Shown one piece after another: positions 16,306 to 25,568 of a stretch of 64,000 bases of DNA. The stretch spans positions 1 through 64,000 of the forward strand of contig CALOEW010000082.1 of NCBI GenBank assembly GCA_942492445.1, written 5' to 3'. This DNA comes from NORP240 sp942492445. GTDB taxonomy: Bacteria > Pseudomonadota > Gammaproteobacteria > Pseudomonadales > Pseudohongiellaceae. The translations under genes and the position numbers were made by a program. Position 1 is the stretch's first letter. Each line of letters opens with the position of its first letter. The notes under the pieces are model-generated. The model was given only the letters and a program-made list of their open reading frames with translations, did no database searches and was not told where the DNA came from.

Positions 16306-17259
16306 TCAGCTCCCAAGGTCTTTTCTTGGATCGAAGCCGGCGCGCTCGCCCAATTGCTGCCAGAGTTTTCTGGTCGCATCGTCTGAACGCTCCGGCATCA
16401 CGACCTTCAGGATAACATACAGGTCACCCGGAGAGTCTTTGCCCGGCAGACCCTTGCCTTTGACACGCAGGCGAGTGCCGGTCTGGCTGTCAGGCTTGAT
16501 TGCAAGATTTATCTTCCCGGCCAGCGTAGGGACAATTACCGTGGCACCCAACGCAGCTTCCCAGGGAGTAACCGGCAGTGTCAGGCTAAGGTCCTTGCCG
16601 ACAACGTCGAACAGCGGGTGAGGGACCAGCCGGATTCTCAGGTAGAGGTCGCCCGCCGGTCCATCGCCGAAACCCGGGCCACCCTGGCTACGCAGGCGGA
16701 TTCTTTCACCGTCTGTCACTCCACGGGGTATTTTTACGCGCAGGGATTTCTTTACGTCTTCTAGACGACCGGATTCACCGAAATGCGGGAGGCGATACTC
16801 GATTGTTTTGGCTTCTTCCTTGAGGGTGTCTTCGAGAAAAACCGGTAATTCGATTTCTATATCCTGTCCGCGAGTGGAATAGAAGTCTTCCGACTTGGAA
16901 AATCCCTTGTTGCGCCGGTTTGCACCAAAGCCGCCGCCAAAAATATTCTCAAAAAATTCTGAAAAATCACCTTGGTAGGATGAGCTGCTGCCACCCGAAA
17001 ATCCTTCCCAATCGGGTGGTGGTGTAAAGCTTTCACCTTTACGCCCGTACTTGCGGAGCTGGTCATATTCGGCGCGCTTGGCATCGTCACCAAGTACTTC
17101 ATAGGCTTCCGAAACTTCCTTGAATTTCTTCTCGGCGTTGTGCTCGGAACTCACGTCGGGATGGTATTTGCGCGCCTGGCGACGGTAGGCTTTCTTTATT
17201 GCCTGCTTGTCATCGTCAGGGTTTACCCCGAGAATGTCGTAATAGTCTTTAAATTCCAT
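16306..17259 (-). CDS. cbpA: DnaJ-like co-chaperone CbpA
   Basis: A 317-residue class II J-protein that stimulates DnaK and can bind curved DNA. The J-domain is residues 1-70 with the catalytic HPD (ARKYHPDVSS). A Gly/Phe-rich linker follows (about 75-130, GFSGGSSSSYQGDFSEFFENIFGGGFG), then two beta-sandwich substrate-binding domains (VKIPRGVTDGERIRLRSQGGPG; LPVTPWEAALGATVIVPTLAG). The zinc-finger region of DnaJ is absent, as expected for CbpA. It is in an operon with cbpM. Confidence 0.94.
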   Translation of the reverse strand: MEFKDYYDILGVNPDDDKQAIKKAYRRQARKYHPDVSSEHNAEKKFKEVSEAYEVLGDDAKRAEYDQLRKYGRKGESFTPPPDWEGFSGGSSSSYQGDFSEFFENIFGGGFGANRRNKGFSKSEDFYSTRGQDIEIELPVFLEDTLKEEAKTIEYRLPHFGESGRLEDVKKSLRVKIPRGVTDGERIRLRSQGGPGFGDGPAGDLYLRIRLVPHPLFDVVGKDLSLTLPVTPWEAALGATVIVPTLAGKINLAIKPDSQTGTRLRVKGKGLPGKDSPGDLYVILKVVMPERSDDATRKLWQQLGERAGFDPRKDLGS

Positions 17260-17382
17260 TCAGGCTTTCCGTTGCAAGTCTTGTTCTGCCTCGACACCGG
17301 TAGGGCGATCGACTTACGTGTATGGTAGGAAACAAGCAGCCGATCAACAACTGCAATATGGTGGCAGGGGAAAGCAAATTCA

Positions 17383-18711
17383 ATGGATTCTCCTGACCCA
17401 GTGACTTACGGGCTGATAGCTCGCCGTGCCTGGCCACTTATCCTGGCCAACTGTTCGGTGCCGTTACTGGGGCTCGCCGATACCGCCGTACTAGGCAATC
17501 TGGGCACTTTATTTGATCTTGGCGCCATTGCACTAGGTGCGATTGTCTTCAGTTTTGTGTACTGGGGGTTTGGCTTTCTGCGCATGGGCACAACCGGTTT
17601 CATTGCCCAGGCGCAGGGCAGAAATGACTCGGCTGAAATCAGGGCTGTAATGTTCCGGTCGCTGGCCCTGGCTCTGGTATCGGGAATCCTCCTGACCCTT
17701 CTGCAGATTCCAGTGGTGGAATTTGCCTGCTGGCTTCTGGGTGGCAGTGACCAGGTCGAGGATCTGGTTCGCAGCTATTTTCTGATCAGAATCTGGGGTG
17801 CGCCCGCGACTCTCGGTACGTTTGTGCTGGTTGGCGTATTGGTAGGCCTGGGCGAAAGTAAATGGCTGTTGCTGGTCCAGCTGTTTCTCAATCTGCTGAA
17901 CATTTTTCTCGATCTTTATCTGGCAGGCTATCTGCGTTTGGGTGTACAGGGAATTGCCATGGGCACTCTGCTGGCCGAATGGGCAGCCTTTGGATTTGCC
18001 CTGGTGCTGGTAGTCCGTCTGCTCATGCGTTGCCGACAGGATGACGAAGGGTTTCTGGTGTTGTCCAGGCTGTTGGACCGCCAGCGAATACTGACAATTC
18101 TTTCCGCCAATACCGATATCATGATAAGGACCATAACCCTGGTATTGTCGTTTGCCTGGTTTACCAATCAGAGTGCCCGCTTCGGTGACGTGGTTCTGGC
18201 CGCCAATCATATTCTCCTGCAGTTGGTTTCGTTCTCCGCTTTTTTCCTGGACGGTTTCGCTTTCGTTGGTGAGTCCCTGGTCGGCAGGGCGGTCGGAGCG
18301 GGGGATAAACTGCTGTTCGACAGGGCAGTACAACGTACATCAGTCATGGCATTCGCCACTGCTGTGATTCTCGCGCTGCTGTTACTCGCAGGGGGGCAGC
18401 AGGCAATCGAATGGCTGACCGACCTTGGTCAAGTGCAGGCGATGGCCATGGGGCTACTGCCGTTGGCCTCGATTTACATTATGGTTTCGTTTGCCGCTTT
18501 TCAACTGGATGGAATATTTATCGGCGCGACCTTCACTGTTCAACTGCGTAATGCATCCCTGTTGGCTGCTGCGATTTTTCTCTTTGCCCGGTGGGTAATG
18601 ACCAGTTTGTTTGGCCTGACGGGGCTGTGGGTTTCATTTATTCTTTTTGTCTGCGCGCGAGCGATGACTCTGCTGATGTATTTCCCCGATTTGCGGAAAT
18701 CATTCGTCTGA
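17383..18711 (+). CDS. MATE-family efflux transporter (DinF-like)
   Basis: A 442-residue inner-membrane antiporter with 12 hydrophobic segments. The N-terminal LADTAVLGNLGTLFDLGAIALGAIVFSF and MGTTGFIAQAQGRND blocks, repeated at half length by DGFAFVGESLVGRAVGAGDK, are characteristic of MATE proteins, and the first resembles the DinF branch. Such proteins export cationic drugs, dyes or metabolites in exchange for sodium or protons. It is divergent from cbpA. Its last 12 bases overlap the end of the convergent DUF3301 gene. Confidence 0.9.
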   Translation: MDSPDPVTYGLIARRAWPLILANCSVPLLGLADTAVLGNLGTLFDLGAIALGAIVFSFVYWGFGFLRMGTTGFIAQAQGRNDSAEIRAVMFRSLALALVSGILLTLLQIPVVEFACWLLGGSDQVEDLVRSYFLIRIWGAPATLGTFVLVGVLVGLGESKWLLLVQLFLNLLNIFLDLYLAGYLRLGVQGIAMGTLLAEWAAFGFALVLVVRLLMRCRQDDEGFLVLSRLLDRQRILTILSANTDIMIRTITLVLSFAWFTNQSARFGDVVLAANHILLQLVSFSAFFLDGFAFVGESLVGRAVGAGDKLLFDRAVQRTSVMAFATAVILALLLLAGGQQAIEWLTDLGQVQAMAMGLLPLASIYIMVSFAAFQLDGIFIGATFTVQLRNASLLAAAIFLFARWVMTSLFGLTGLWVSFILFVCARAMTLLMYFPDLRKSFV

Positions 18712-19068
18712 ATACCCGGGAGTTTCCGATGCCTGATGATGAGGAAGCAGGTGGGGCTCTAGCTCTATACGCTGCCGTTTTTGGCCTGACATGACTATCA
18801 GGCCCTGATAACGCACCTCACCTGTGGACGTGAATTCAAAACGGTATTTCCTGCGCAGGCATACTGAACCCGACTCATCCCGCGTAAGCGCGACACCCTT
18901 GATTACCAGGGACTGATCGAGCAACTGCAGACCCAGTTGTTGACAATGGTCACTGGCGTACTTCAGTGCTTCATTCTTGACCAGATCGCTGTGCCACCAG
19001 AAGGCCACCAAGCCGGCCAGCGAAGTCAACCAGATTATGACCGAAAGATTCAATATGACTCCAGCCAC
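18700..19068 (-). CDS. DUF3301 membrane-anchored protein
   Basis: A 122-residue protein with one N-terminal membrane helix (about residues 5-25) and a soluble domain carrying the DUF3301 pattern: LKYASDHCQQLGLQLLDQSL, then CLRRKYRFEFTSTGEVRYQGLIVMSG. The function is unknown. The family is found mainly in gammaproteobacteria, which supports the placement of the window. It lies 58 bases downstream of the KASIII gene in the same direction and overlaps the MATE gene tail by 12 bases. Confidence 0.82.
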   Translation of the reverse strand: MAGVILNLSVIIWLTSLAGLVAFWWHSDLVKNEALKYASDHCQQLGLQLLDQSLVIKGVALTRDESGSVCLRRKYRFEFTSTGEVRYQGLIVMSGQKRQRIELEPHLLPHHQASETPGYSDE

Positions 19069-19126
19069 CTGTGCAAGAATTGCCGTGGGTCTTTGCTTCG
19101 GAGTCCGACCTGGTTCCCGGCGCTCG

Positions 19127-20210
19127 TCAGACCGACCTGTAGGCGATATAGCGTCTTATGTGAGGTTCCAGAATTTCCAGGGCGGTGCTCTCACAAGAGG
19201 GCAGGGAAGCATCGCTGAACTTCAGGGGCTCGACTCGCTCCCCCCATTTAACCAGTCCTGCACCCCAGGTCAGCCCGGCGCCGAAGGCCGCCATTAACAG
19301 GTAGGCACCCGGCCTGACACGTTGCTCCTCGAGGGCCTCGGTCAATGCTACTGGGATGGTAGCCGCTGAAGTATTGCCGTACTTGTGCACATTGACCATC
19401 ATTTTTTCCTCGGGGACCTCCAGGCGCTTGGCCAATGCATCCAGAATTCTCCTGTTGGCCTGGTGCGGTATAACCAGATCCACATCCTCGATTCGCAACC
19501 CGGTTTTCTGCAGCACATCACTGCATGCCTGGGCCATGCTCCTGACCGCCCGCCTGAAGACCTCCTGGCCGTCAAAATTCCAGCCCAGGTAGAGGAAGTC
19601 TTTGTTCAGTCTACTGTAGCTGCTGCCCAGGTTGGTGATCTGAATGGCATGGTTGGCGTCAGCTTCACACCCGATGCTGGCAGCCAACAGCCCCGTTTCC
19701 GCCGGGCAGGATTCCAGCACAACAGCGCCGCAGGCGTCGCCGAACAGTACTGCAACATCGCGTCGGGACCAGTCCAGGTAGTGGCTGATGTATTCCCCAC
19801 CGATAACCAGAACCTTCCGGTGGGCGCCCGCTCTGATCAGATTGCTGCCGATGTGAAGCCCGTAAAGAAACCCGGTGCAGGCGGGAATTAAGGTCGATTG
19901 CCGCTGCGTGCCTCGCGCCGAGGCGGTCCTGGACAATTGACGCAGTATTGGGGCACAGAGAATCCACGCTGAGACTGCCCAGAAGAATCAGATCGAGTTC
20001 GCCGGGGTCGAGATCTGCGGCTGCCAGCGCATGACGAGCTGCCACCAGTGCCATGTCGGAAAAGTTGCAATGACAGATCCGTCGTTCCCTGATCCCCGTA
20101 CGTGAAGTAATCCATTCATCCGAGGTTTCTATGAAGGTTTCCAGATCCCTGTTGCTCAGCACGGCCGGTGGTACACATTTTCCCCAGCCGGTTATCTGTG
20201 CAAACTGCAT
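19127..20210 (-). CDS. fabH: Beta-ketoacyl-ACP synthase III, apparent frameshift
   Basis: A condensing enzyme that starts fatty acid synthesis by joining acetyl-CoA and malonyl-ACP. The catalytic triad is present: Cys in ACTGFLYGLH, His in VIPHQANRR, Asn in HKYGNTSAA. The gene is split into two frames. The N-terminal frame runs from 20210 and reads AAIDLNS before going out of phase; removing one C from the CCC run (GGG at 19883-19885 on the plus strand) restores IDLNSACTGF. The full product would be about 360 residues. A KASIII gene is rarely dispensable, so a sequencing error is likelier than decay. It has a C-terminal extension of about 35 residues. Confidence 0.9.
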
Positions 20211-20302
20211 AATCTTTCTCCACTACTACCTCGGCTTTCACCGTTATGAAGTCTAAAATACCCAACCGAGGATACTGTATTTTCCGGGACTTCGATAGTC
20301 GC

Positions 20303-21166
20303 ATGATAATCAGAAAACCAGAGCAGATCGCCGCCAGACAGGCGGCACCGTTGATACTGGCAGTCCTGTGCCTGCTTGCCATGGCGAGTTTTCAGGGGAA
20401 GCTCGCGGAAGCGGCGGCGCCCCGCTTCGACTTTGCTCACAGTCGCTGGGACCAGCTGTTGAAGCGCCATGTCAGGGTGGTTGAGCCGGGCCGCAATACC
20501 CGGGTGGATTATGCTGGTATGCAGGCGGAATATGCCGCGCTTCGGGAATACCTCGACGAACTGGCGGAAGTCAGTCGGTCACAGTTCGATGCCTGGCCCG
20601 CCCGGGATCGGCTGGCTTTCCCGATCAATGCCTACAACGCCTGGACGGTAGATCTCATTCTCGGCGACTATCCCGAGCTGGAATCCATAAGGGACCTCGG
20701 ATCGCTGTTTCGTTCCCCCTGGTCCCGCCGTTTCGTTCAATTGTTTGGCGACCGAGTATCTCTGGATTACATCGAACACGAGTTGATTAGAGGGAGAGGC
20801 GGATTTGCTGAGCCGCGAATCCACTTTGCCGTCAACTGTGCCAGCATTGGTTGCCCTGCATTGCGGGAGGAAGCTTTCGTAGGCGATCGGCTGGATGCGC
20901 AGCTTGAGGATGCGACCGGAAGGTTTCTTGCTGACCGCTCGCGAAATCGGCTGGAGGATGGTGTTATGTGGGTATCGGAATTGTTCGACTGGTACCGGGA
21001 AGACTTCCATAAGAACTGGAGGGGAACTGCAAATGTTGCGCAGTTCCTGGCTCGCTACAGTCTTGCACTGCAATTGCCCCACAATGCGCAAATCGCCTTA
21101 CAGCAGGGTCGACTACCGATCAGATACCTGGATTACGACTGGAGCCTGAACGCATTGGATCCGTAG
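20303..21166 (+). CDS. DUF547 protein, probably exported
   Basis: A DUF547-family protein of about 287 residues with unknown function. It contains the family blocks VDYAGMQAEYAALREYLDEL, FPINAYNAWTVDLIL, RIHFAVNCASIGCPALREEAF and WVSELFDWYREDF. I prefer ATG 20303 because it gives a basic start and hydrophobic core (APLILAVLCLLAMASF) typical of a signal peptide. An in-frame ATG at 20246 would add 19 residues. It is divergent from fabH and precedes selC by 46 bases. Confidence 0.8.
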   Translation: MIIRKPEQIAARQAAPLILAVLCLLAMASFQGKLAEAAAPRFDFAHSRWDQLLKRHVRVVEPGRNTRVDYAGMQAEYAALREYLDELAEVSRSQFDAWPARDRLAFPINAYNAWTVDLILGDYPELESIRDLGSLFRSPWSRRFVQLFGDRVSLDYIEHELIRGRGGFAEPRIHFAVNCASIGCPALREEAFVGDRLDAQLEDATGRFLADRSRNRLEDGVMWVSELFDWYREDFHKNWRGTANVAQFLARYSLALQLPHNAQIALQQGRLPIRYLDYDWSLNALDP

Positions 21167-21212
21167 TGGCTGGTGGTTTTGTCAGTCTGGGTCCTGTGCT
21201 AGACTCGGCTAC

Positions 21213-21305
21213 GGAAGAGCGTCGCCCCCGGTGGGGTGCCCGGACTTCAAACCCGGTGAGATCTGTAAATGACGGGTCTGGTGGGTTCGACTCCTGCCTC
21301 TTCCG
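21213..21305 (+). tRNA. selC: tRNA-Sec (selC), anticodon TCA
   Basis: A 93-base tRNA with anticodon TCA (21247-21249) in the loop CTTCAAA. The 5' half closely matches E. coli selC (GGAAGA.CGTCG...CGGACTTCAAA). It has the extended D stem and a long variable arm of 7 bp (AGATCTG/CGGGTCT), plus the T loop TTCGACT. The acceptor plus T stems total 12 bp (GGAAGAG/CTCTTCC and GTGGG/CCTGC) instead of the usual 13 (8+5). CCA is not encoded (GCAA follows). It lies 28 bases before the Anbu gene start. Confidence 0.95.
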
Positions 21306-21333
21306 CAATTTCCTAGCAAATCAGGACATCGTA

Positions 21334-22089
21334 ATGACCTATTGTGTCGCCGTCTCGGTCAATGACGGTCTGGTTTTCTGTTCCGATTCCCGCACCAATG
21401 CCGGAATCGATCAGATCAGCACCTACAGCAAGATGTTTCGTTTCGGCATTGACGGCCAGAGGCAGTTCGTGATCCTCTCCGCGGGTAACCTGGCGACCAC
21501 GCAGGCTACCATCGCCCAGATTAAGCTGGATATCAAACAGAATACCGAGGTCAACCTGCTGAATGTGGCGAACCTGTTCGAAGCCTCGGATTATCTGGGG
21601 GACGTCAGTCTCGTGCACCAGAGGAAGCATGGTGGTGGAACCGGTTTCGAGGCCAGCTTTATCATCGGTGGCCAGATTGCAGGTTACAAGCACGAGGCGA
21701 TTCTGGTGTATCCGGAAGGGAACCATATCACCACTTCCGAGGACACTCCCTACCTCCAGATTGGCGAAAGCAAGTATGGCAAGCCGATTCTGGATAGAAT
21801 TCTGAAGCCGGATCTGAATCTCGATACCTGCGCCCTGTGTGCACTGGTGTCAATGGATTCTACAATGCGAAGTAACCTGACTGTTGGCCCGCCCGTCGAG
21901 GTGCTTGTCTATCGAACTGACAATCTGGTCCTGGATGGTCATCATCGCTTTACGGGGGACAGCCAGTTCCTGAGGCAGATCGGCAAAGCCTGGGACGAGA
22001 GACTGAAGGATGCGTTTCGCCAGATGCCTCCCCTTGCGTGGGCCGCTAGCTGGGATTCACCAGCGAATGAACAAAACGAATCTTCCTGA
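21334..22089 (+). CDS. Proteasome-type peptidase Anbu
   Basis: A 251-residue N-terminal-nucleophile hydrolase of the Anbu (ancestral beta subunit) family, related to HslV and the 20S proteasome beta subunit. From ATG 21334 the product begins MTYCVAVSVNDGLVFCSDSR. Loss of Met would expose the catalytic Thr1, and the SDSRTNAG loop and GDVSLVHQRKHGGGTGFEASFIIGGQ follow as in the family. An open frame reaches further upstream but crosses the tRNA gene, so it is not the start. The next genes (metallopeptidase, alpha-E, ATP-grasp) are the usual Anbu companions, here on the opposite strand. Confidence 0.92.
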   Translation: MTYCVAVSVNDGLVFCSDSRTNAGIDQISTYSKMFRFGIDGQRQFVILSAGNLATTQATIAQIKLDIKQNTEVNLLNVANLFEASDYLGDVSLVHQRKHGGGTGFEASFIIGGQIAGYKHEAILVYPEGNHITTSEDTPYLQIGESKYGKPILDRILKPDLNLDTCALCALVSMDSTMRSNLTVGPPVEVLVYRTDNLVLDGHHRFTGDSQFLRQIGKAWDERLKDAFRQMPPLAWAASWDSPANEQNESS

Positions 22090-23068
22090 GCGTCAGATCT
22101 GACAGTATGAACGGATACGCATCCGCCATTCCCATGCTGCGATTCAAGGCGTTCAGCATCAAGGTAAGAGCACCCCATCGGGACAGCATGCCGTCGATAG
22201 TATCCAGATCCGATTCTGAAGCGACCAATTTGATATGAAACGATTCTGCAGTCTCCAGGGTGTCCACCATGTGCAGGTAGTGAGCCCAACATTCTGCCCA
22301 GTCTTCCAGCGGGTGTGACTGGGCGTAGTGGCTGATTAGGCTCGGGTCGCGATTAATGCTGTCGCGATTGGCGTAGTACTTGTCCATTGCCTGCTGGTAG
22401 TCTGTTGTCTCGTCGCCAAACAATTCCCTGAAAGCAGTTCTTACCTGATCATTGTTGATCAGTTTCCAGAAGTAGTAATGGCCACTCTCATGTCGGAAGT
22501 GCCCCAGCAGGGTGCGATAAAATTCCCCGAGGGATTGACGCATCTGTTCGCGTATTACGTTGTCCGCTTCCGCGATATTGACAGTAATCAATCCATTCAT
22601 ATGTCCAGTCAACACCAGTTCGTTCTCCACATAGGGATTGCTGGTCTTGTCCTCGATGAATTCGAAGGCCAACCCTCCATGGGGATCGACTGCCTTGTTT
22701 ACTACCGGGAGGTTGAGTGCAAGTACGGTGTAAAGCATCTTCCGTTTGGCCTGCTCCATGCTTGCCCACCAGTCACGGCGGTCCGGTGCCAGCAGGTTTG
22801 GAATCATGCGATTGAGGCTGCATGAAATACAGAAATCGTTGCCGGTTTCTGTGACCAGCCAGTTGCAGACCCCATAATCAATCGTGTTTTTACAGAGTCG
22901 GATCTTGTTGTCGTCGGAGTCGATTCCAACGCCGTTGCGGTCGTTAAAACTTTGCAGCGTAACAATACGGTTCTGAATCGGTTGGTATGCCAGGCGTCGG
23001 TGGCAATTAAGACAGACGTCGTTTTCGAAATAGACAATCTGGCCACAGGCACATTGAAAGTTCTTCAT
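22046..23068 (-). CDS. Zinc-binding metallopeptidase with zinc ribbon (Anbu cluster)
   Basis: A 340-residue protein. The N-terminus carries paired cysteines of a zinc ribbon (CACGQIVYFENDVCLNCHRR, residues 6-25, and a second CISCSLNR pair). The rest is a putative metallopeptidase with FRHESGHYYFW (HExxH-like HESGH) and ECWAHYLHMVDTLETA. This matches the zinc-ribbon putative zinc-binding peptidases common in Anbu neighbourhoods. It is convergent with the Anbu gene, overlapping its 3' end by 44 bases, and is the last gene of the minus-strand alpha-E/ATP-grasp operon. The substrate is unknown. Confidence 0.82.
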   Translation of the reverse strand: MKNFQCACGQIVYFENDVCLNCHRRLAYQPIQNRIVTLQSFNDRNGVGIDSDDNKIRLCKNTIDYGVCNWLVTETGNDFCISCSLNRMIPNLLAPDRRDWWASMEQAKRKMLYTVLALNLPVVNKAVDPHGGLAFEFIEDKTSNPYVENELVLTGHMNGLITVNIAEADNVIREQMRQSLGEFYRTLLGHFRHESGHYYFWKLINNDQVRTAFRELFGDETTDYQQAMDKYYANRDSINRDPSLISHYAQSHPLEDWAECWAHYLHMVDTLETAESFHIKLVASESDLDTIDGMLSRWGALTLMLNALNRSMGMADAYPFILSDLTLRKIRFVHSLVNPS

Positions 23069-23088
23069 GGTAACAGCACTATAGAAAC

Positions 23089-24040
23089 TCAGGAATGAGG
23101 CAGGAACCAGGTTTTAGCCGTCTGGTCGTGAATTCCGGCGATTTCCACCTGCAGGTCATCGATGTACTGGAACAGACCATCGCTCAACAATTCAGGAATC
23201 TGCGCCTGTCTGGTCTTGCGTAATACTCTGCGTACTTGCCGGAGTGCTCTGTTGTTGTCTGCAAGCCCGTTTATGCAGTCTTTCAGGCGTTCGAGGCAGA
23301 ATGCGACTGAGCGGGGAAACTCCGAATCCTGTAACAGGAAGGCGACCACATCCTCAGCATTGACCCGATCTTTGACGTTCTGCCGGTACATCTGGTATCC
23401 GCTCAGGGAGCGCAGCACGCTCATCCAAAGCATATCCTGGTAAGGCTCGCTGGTATCCCCGTCCGACTTTCCTTCCAGGCCAAGTTCCGGCAACAGATTC
23501 CCCGATCCGACATCGACGATTCGAGTCGTCATGTCTGTTCTTTCCAGGTATCTGCCCATATCGATGAATCGATGCACATGATTATGGCTGAGGCACCCGT
23601 CCAGAAGCCCGGTAAGCTGCTGGCAATGAATGATAATCTCCTCGAGCAGCTGGTTTCGGGCGCTTCGCGAAATTTGCCCGGCACCCTTTTCCCTGGTGAG
23701 CAGGTAGATGTCATTAATCTGTTCGAATGCCTCGGAAGGAATGATCTCCCGGGTGGTACGGGCGTTTTCCCTGACCAGGGCCAACACACTGAGTAAGCGA
23801 TATGCCATTCTGCTCGGCTAACAGGAAGCGGACCACGCTGCGTTCATCATCCGAACGCCCTGCAGCGGTGAATTCCTTGTTGACACCGCTGATTTCTATC
23901 AGCGTGTGCCAGCCTACCTTGGTACCACGAGGAAGATCCAATAACAGGTTGGAATACACACTCACCAGGCGCGCTGTATTTTCCGCTCTCTCGAGGTAGC
24001 GCGCCATCCAATATACCCGTTCAGCGACTCTAGATAACAT
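23089..24040 (-). CDS. Alpha-E domain protein, apparent frameshift
   Basis: An alpha-helical alpha-E protein of about 316 residues, a regular partner of Anbu and circularly permuted ATP-grasp proteins. The N-terminal frame (MLSRVAERVYWMARYLERAENTAR, from 24040) runs to FLLAEQN and then leaves phase. The remaining 239 residues (LLSVLALVRENARTTREIIP and on) are in another frame. Deleting one G from the GG near 23807-23809 restores AEQNAYRLLSVLALVREN, so a single-base insertion explains the split. It starts 8 bases after the ATP-grasp stop codon. Confidence 0.88.
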
Positions 24041-24048
24041 TGTCGTCC

Positions 24049-25524
24049 TTACTCATTAACAATCCACGTATCTTTACTGCCTCCGCCCTGGGACGAGTTG
24101 ACTACGTAGGAACCTTTGACCATGGCGACCCGGGTCAAACCGCCAGGTGTTACATAGGAATCCCGGGCTTGCAGGATAAATGGACGCAGGTCAATGTGTC
24201 GGGGCTCTACGTTTCGATCGCCCAGAATTGGAGCAGTGGACAGGGAGATCAGCGGCTGCGCCATGTAATTACGCGGATTGGCCCTGATCTTGCGCGCAAA
24301 CTCCTCTCTCTCCAGACTCGATGCCTGGGGCCCCATCAGCATACCGTAGCCGCCGGACTCGTTGGCTGGTTTGACTACCAGCTTGTCAAGATTCTGCAAC
24401 ACATGCTGGCATTGTGTTTTGTCCGAGCAAATAAAGCTGGGTACATTGGGCAGGATTGGCTCCTCATCCAGGTAGTACTTGATCAGTTTCGGTACATAGG
24501 TATAGATGATCTTGTCGTCGGCGACGCCGGCTCCGGGTGCATTGGCAAGGCCGACGTTGCCTTTTATCCATGCCTGCATCAGACCCTTCACTCCCAATAT
24601 GGAATCCTTGTTGAATACAGATGGGTCAAGAAACAGGTCATCAATTCGACGGTAGATGACGTCGACGCGGGAAAGTCCGTCGATAGTGCGCATGAAGACA
24701 CAATCATCCTGAACCACCAGATCGCCTCCTTCAACCAGTTCCGCACCCATGCGCTGGGCAAGAAAAGAATGTTCGAAGTAAGCAGAGTTGTAAATTCCCG
24801 GAGTCAGAACGACAACTTCCGGATTCTTGATACGCCGTGGCGAGATGGCGGCCAGTGTATCGAAGAGTTTGGTGGGGTAATCCGTTACCGGCAGGATGTC
24901 GTAGTTTTCGAACAGTTCAGGAAATACACGCTTAGTCACGGTACGATTTTCCAGCATGTACGAGACGCCGGAAGGAACGCGCAGATTGTCCTCCAGGACA
25001 TAAAACAGACCGTCTTTGTCCCGGATCAGGTCGGTTCCGCAAATGTGTGCCCAGGTACCGAATGCGGGTTTGATGCCCATGCATTCCTTTCGGAAATTTC
25101 CAGATTCGAGAATCAGCTCTTTCGGGAGGACCTTGTCCTTGAAAACTTTTTGCGTATTGTAGATATCGTTGATAAAGAGATTGAGTGCCCGTACCCGCTG
25201 CTCCAGGCCTTTGCTGGTGGTGTCCCATTCTTTTCTGGGAATAATGCGTGGGATTATGTCAAAAGGCCATTCCCGGTCAATGTTGCCGGCATCGCTGTAG
25301 ACTGTGAAGGAAATTCCCATGGTCTGAATCGCGAGACTTGCGGCCTGCTTGCGATTACTGACTTCATCGGATTTGAGCGAACGCAGATAGCTGACCAGGC
25401 GGCGGGCGTGCTTGCGGGCATAACCGGGCGAGCTTATGGTTTCGTCGTAAAAATCCCCCGGGTTATAATTTTTCCAGTCCACGCGCATATAAGGCGTATG
25501 TCTCCCTGATTGACAGTCGCCCAT
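24049..25524 (-). CDS. Circularly permuted ATP-grasp protein
   Basis: A 491-residue member of the circularly permuted ATP-grasp (type 2, DUF404/407-like) family, first gene of the Anbu-associated operon. Signature blocks are NYNPGDFYDETISSPG, FINDIYNTQKVFKDKVLPKE, CGTDLIRDKDGLFYVLEDNLRVPSGVSYMLENR, DYPTKLFDTLAAISPR, and near the end VVKPANESGGYGMLMGP. The family probably forms peptide-like bonds by ATP-dependent ligation, and with alpha-E it is thought to make a small peptide or modification linked to Anbu. An alternative start at ATG 25488 (MRVDWKNYNPGDFYDE) is closer to relatives. Confidence 0.9.
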   Translation of the reverse strand: MGDCQSGRHTPYMRVDWKNYNPGDFYDETISSPGYARKHARRLVSYLRSLKSDEVSNRKQAASLAIQTMGISFTVYSDAGNIDREWPFDIIPRIIPRKEWDTTSKGLEQRVRALNLFINDIYNTQKVFKDKVLPKELILESGNFRKECMGIKPAFGTWAHICGTDLIRDKDGLFYVLEDNLRVPSGVSYMLENRTVTKRVFPELFENYDILPVTDYPTKLFDTLAAISPRRIKNPEVVVLTPGIYNSAYFEHSFLAQRMGAELVEGGDLVVQDDCVFMRTIDGLSRVDVIYRRIDDLFLDPSVFNKDSILGVKGLMQAWIKGNVGLANAPGAGVADDKIIYTYVPKLIKYYLDEEPILPNVPSFICSDKTQCQHVLQNLDKLVVKPANESGGYGMLMGPQASSLEREEFARKIRANPRNYMAQPLISLSTAPILGDRNVEPRHIDLRPFILQARDSYVTPGGLTRVAMVKGSYVVNSSQGGGSKDTWIVNE

Positions 25525-25568
25525 ACCTTACTGCAAGAAGCGATAACAGGCAAATTAAAGCTGAGGAG

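Noticed and set aside
17533..18333. A 266-residue minus-strand frame, very rich in Gln
   Set aside because: It is the antisense of hydrophobic MATE helices; Gln-rich antisense of Leu/Val-rich membrane coding is expected.
21166..21333. Longer N-terminus of the Anbu protein from 21166
   Set aside because: The extension is the translation of the tRNA-Sec gene; the catalytic Thr must follow the Met at 21334.
23714..24040. Recoding (Sec or programmed frameshift) in the alpha-E gene
   Set aside because: The break needs a phase change, not a stop read-through, and one base removed from a GG fixes it. No hairpin or slippery site is obvious.
24040..25509. A 489-residue plus-strand frame opposite the ATP-grasp gene
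   Set aside because: The minus strand encodes an unmistakable circularly permuted ATP-grasp protein over the same bases, so the plus frame is an antisense shadow.
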